A DNA stretch of 64,000 nt from Mikania micrantha (lineage: Eukaryota > Streptophyta > Magnoliopsida > Asterales > Asteraceae), in contig CM018692.1 of NCBI GenBank assembly GCA_009363875.1, positions 93,090,137 through 93,154,136 on the forward strand, written 5' to 3'. The position numbers and the translations under genes are program-made. Each line of letters begins with the position of its first letter. Position 1 is the stretch's first letter. Of this stretch, positions 60,866-64,000 are shown piece after piece. The notes beneath the pieces were generated by a model. That model had not been told where the DNA came from. It saw only the letters and a program-made list of their open reading frames with translations, and made no database searches.

Positions 60866-62032
60866 AAGATTACCTAGATTTGGATGATTAATGGTTAATT
60901 TTATTCGGTTTTCGTGTTTGTTTTTATGTGATTTGGATTGTTTATGATTATGATAAGATTAGATATGATTAGTATTGATTATTTATTGCTGTTATGATTA
61001 TCTATAAATGCATGATGATGTCCGATTGATGAATCTTGGTTGTTTACTACGTGTTTTGACCGGTTTTATCAATTTTAGGGTTAGATTTAGTATCTAATTC
61101 TATTAGGGTTTGATTTGACCAATTGAACCTTAGGATATTATCTATAATTTGATTATAAACAATACGATTATCATTCCTGAGACTAATCAAGTTAGGGAAT
61201 TTGGATTGTTAGGTTTTTTGGGTTTTTCGGGCGAATTACGTGACCATCGGGTTTCCTGTTTATTCCTTAGGATTCCTTGTCATTCAAGGTATTAAATTAT
61301 ATATTTTTATTGATTCCCTTACATCCCTACACTTTTTATGTATTGAGATTGTTGATAATGACCACGTGATACGATCTTCTGAGTCCCTAAATGACATGTG
61401 TTTGAAGAGACTAACTAGGTAATCCGTTACACATCCCGGTGATCTTTCACGTGACTCTTGGGAACATTCTTTAGCAATAGTGAGACTGACCTTGTGATCT
61501 AATGTTTCTAAGTGTTTACTGAGTTGTCATATCTTTATTGGCCGGCCTATATCTCATTCCCGAAACAGTTAAGGTTATCGTTAGGATTCCAAGTCTAAGT
61601 GATACCCTTCTTTATCTGATTTCTTATTTTATTAATTCGTTTCAGTTGTCGAGGTTATCCTATTTCTTTGTTTGTTCTTTATTAAAATTCTTTTCGAAAA
61701 ATTATCAATTTCCTTATTTAGTAATTTCCTTCTTTAGCCTTACCTTTGTCTTTATTTAGGGTTAATTCTTAAATTTTGTGTTTAGGATTCGATACTCGAT
61801 CTTACCCATTCTATATTGCACATACAAGTTACACTTGCATGTAGTGTGTAGTTAGGTTTAGCTTGTTCCATTTTTATTACTCGGTTGTGTTGAATCATTA
61901 TTTAAGAGGCGAGTGCTGCTCACGAGGCTGCTCGAATCCAAAATCAAATGAATCAAGGAGGCGAATTTCGCTCTTCTGATTCCACGTGGCATCATAACCA
62001 CTCATTCTAATCATAACCTCGAATGCCTAATC
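60866..62032 (+). other. Unassigned AT-rich interval before element L gag
   Basis: No gene, PBS or LTR border recognised. The last 130 bases (about 61905-62010) read as a decayed Gag N-terminus in one frame (GGEFRSSDS and AARIQNQMNQ words), so the interval probably contains the leader or LTR of L. Confidence 0.35.
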
Positions 62033-62620
62033 TTGAATGAAATTTCCTTTTCTTTTCGTATTTCAGGAGCAAATCCTAACATGCCCATCTACACGTTCAA
62101 ATCCTTCTTGGACTGCAACCCTCAATCATTCAACGGTACTGAGGGTGTCGTTTCTCTCCTGTGCTGGATGGAGAAGGCGGAGTCAGCCTTTGCCATGAGC
62201 AATTCCAGGGAGGCGGACCGAGTGAATACGCAGCCGAAACTCTTGAGGGAGCAGCCCTCATCTAGTGGAATGCCAATGAGCAAAACCTAGGGCTAGAAGC
62301 AACAAATTCCCTACCTTGGGATGAGTTCAAATGCATGATGAAACACGAATACGGCCCCCGCAGCGAGGTTCAAAAATTAGAGACTGAATTCTGGAACCAG
62401 TAGATGGTCGATTCTAATATCGAGGCATACACTGCTCGATCTTACGAACTGGCACATCTGTGCCTGGAAATGGTGACTCCGGTGTACAAACATAGTGAGA
62501 AATACGTCGAGGAATTAACCCCTCATATTCAGGGTATGGTGTTATCTGCCTACCCCATCACCCTGCAACAAGCTGTGCGATTGGCCCACGGACTCACTGA
62601 ATCGGCGGTTGCATAGGGAC
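62033..62620 (+). pseudogene. gag: Gag capsid region of element L, frameshifted
   Basis: YTFKSFLDCNPQSFNGTEGV, CWMEKAESAFAMSN and EADRV match the capsid start seen in A and K. A frame change and stop (62288-62290) separate this from the second part, starting near 62404 (YELAHLCLEMV, YVEELTPHIQGMVLS), which ends in a stop at 62614-62616. Confidence 0.85.
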
Positions 62621-63516
62621 TCTTACCTCCCCGTGGCTTTGTAGCCAAGACCACCGACAAAATTCGCAAGTGGGATAGTACAATATCAAGAACCTCAACT
62701 CTTCAACCACCACCACAATAGCGTAAGTTTGGATCACCCCAAGTTTACACTCCACCCACTCCAACCACCCAAAACCAGGAAGCCTATTTAGGAAAACACC
62801 CCAAATGCAACAAGTGAAACATTCATCACCCAATGGGTCAATACAGCATTTTCCGATGCCAGTGCTGCGATAAAGTGGGACATGCTGCAAAGGACTGCAG
62901 AGGCGAGCTTCAGGCTAAACTTCCACAGTCACAAAAACAGCACGAGGCACCGAAAGGCTCCTTCGAGTGTGGGAAACTTGGACACTTCAAGAAGGACTGT
63001 CCACACCTGCAGAACAACCACAGCCAACCAAACAACAAAAACAACATAAACAACAACGGTCTGAGGGGACGAGCCTTCATGATCAGGGCAAAGGAAGCCA
63101 GAAGGGACCCCAACCTCACCACATGTACGTATCTCCTAAACAATCATTACGCTTCTGTATTATTTGACACTAGAGCAGAAAAGTGTTTCATATCTAATGA
63201 GTTTATTGAGATAATTGTCGTAAGTCTAACACCATTAGAGGTTAAATACACTATAGAGCTAGCCAATGGTAAGTTAATTGTAACCAAACACATCCTGAGA
63301 TGATACACCTAAGATCTAGCAAACAACAAGTTTAAACTCGATCTCATTCCATTCATGCTCGGCAGTTTTGATATCGTAGTAAGCATGGATTGGTTGTCTG
63401 AAAACCAAGTTGAGATAATTTGCCACGATAAGGTGGTACATATAATTCTCCCTAGCGGGGAAGCCTTAGCTATTCAACGCGAAAGGAATGAAGCTCCTTT
63501 ACAACTCACCTCTTGC
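62621..63516 (+). pseudogene. Nucleocapsid and protease of element L, broken
   Basis: Zinc knuckles CQCCDKVGHAAKDC (CX2CX4HX4C) and FECGKLGHFKKDC (first Cys lost) lie near 62860-63000. The protease motif reads VLFDTRAEKCFIS, with the catalytic Gly replaced, followed by ELANGKLIVT, a stop at 63301-63303, and FDIVVSMDWLSENQVEIIC. The frame is the same as the second Gag part. Confidence 0.88.
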
Positions 63517-63524
63517 ATGAAAGC

Positions 63525-63812
63525 CAATGTTTTCAAACTCAGACTGGACCAGCCGGTCGGACCGGTCGGGCCGGGATTCGGAAGGTATAGCGGTCCAGTT
63601 CTACGTTCAAAACCGTTTTTGTGATAACCGGCCAGTTGAACCGGCGACCGGTGGTTGAACCGGTTTTTTATTTTTTTTAATTTTTTTAATTTTTTTTTGA
63701 TTTTACATATATATATATATTTATAAAATGTTTATAAAATCATCCGGTTTTTAAATCCGCTCCGACCGGTAAGGAGACCAGTTCGACGATTGGTCCGGTT
63801 CTGAAAACATTG
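63525..63812. mobile_element. hAT-type MITE, 288 bp, inside element L pol
   Basis: Perfect 11 bp inverted ends CAATGTTTTCA/TGAAAACATTG and an 8 bp direct duplication ATGAAAGC (63517-63524 and 63813-63820). The interior has CCGGTCGG, GGACCGG and GAACCGG words and an AT-rich middle with (TA)n. On both sides the polyprotein linker of L is readable (SCMKA before, MKAHKCLRKGYTAIL after), showing the precise interruption. Confidence 0.95.
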
Positions 63813-64000
63813 ATGAAAGCCCACAAATGCCTACGAAAGGGATACACCGCCATATTGGCACTTATCACTGAAACGCCCAAAGAAGAGAAGAAACTAGAGG
63901 AGATACCAGTTGTGTGAGACTTTTCTGACATCTTTCCAGAGAAGCTACCAGGACCTCCACCTCCACGAAAAGTGGAATTCCACATTGACCTCACACCGGG
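63813..64000 (+). pseudogene. pol: Protease-RT linker of element L, continues past window
   Basis: Reads MKAHKCLRKGYTAILALI, EEIPVV, a stop (near 63916), then DFSDIFPEKLPGPPPPRKVE and HIDLTPG, the conserved linker before RT. Cut by the window end. Confidence 0.85.

Noticed and set aside
60866..61900. Host gene upstream of element L
   Set aside because: Short hydrophobic frames only, no exon-like coding pattern or recognisable protein; more likely LTR or leader sequence.

Overview
This window is plant nuclear repeat DNA. I find no host gene in it. It is a nest of Ty3/gypsy LTR retrotransposons with very long LTRs (about 2 to 4.3 kb), plus two small hAT-type elements and a possible SINE. The PBS sites match plant initiator tRNA-Met, and the pol genes are of the chromovirus/Tekay-Del type. 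The genome is large and retrotransposon-rich; an Asteraceae species is my guess, not something the sequence proves.

Layout, with letters assigned here. Left: LTR I (1-6221, +) holds solo LTR H (357-4086, TSD TCAGC). I interrupts the integrase of element E, whose 3' end lies at 6222-9218 (+). E in turn truncates LTR D (9219-45425, +). Centre: D is split by element A (12596-44971, -, TSD AGGTT on both sides), a complete but dead gypsy element with LTRs of about 4.1 kb. The 3' LTR of A holds solo LTR G (13780-15807, TSD ATTTT) and solo LTR C (17318-34909, TSD CATAT). C holds element B (18924-32065, +), a 13.1 kb non-coding (LARD-like) retrotransposon. Its two 4.26 kb LTRs differ at only about four places, so B is the youngest insertion. 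Right: remnants of element J (45426-60865, +) with its 3' LTR split by dead gypsy element K (49431-58044, -), a 428 bp hAT MITE and a tRNA-like/SINE-like segment. Element L (about 61900-64000, +) follows, broken by a 288 bp hAT MITE.

Comparing about ten LTRs from different families shows a shared plan that ordinary annotation does not explain. A leader ends in a splice-donor-like AG|GTAA. Next comes an interval holding a family-specific array of short motifs (CCGAAC or CGAATG), then a 64-79 nt exon-like block ending in a near-perfect donor CAG|GTGAGTTC, then an interval holding family-specific minisatellites. After that comes a branch-point-like TTGAC/CTGAC, about 20-25 nt before an acceptor-like TTTCAG. 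Last is a TTCCGC box just before the PBS, complementary to the D-loop of the tRNA-iMet primer as I remember it. Together these suggest a two-intron untranslated leader encoded inside the LTR and an extended tRNA-primer contact. Both are inferences from the sequence and can be tested with transcripts.

All coding regions are pseudogenes of gag-pol. Almost all remaining DNA is LTR sequence.
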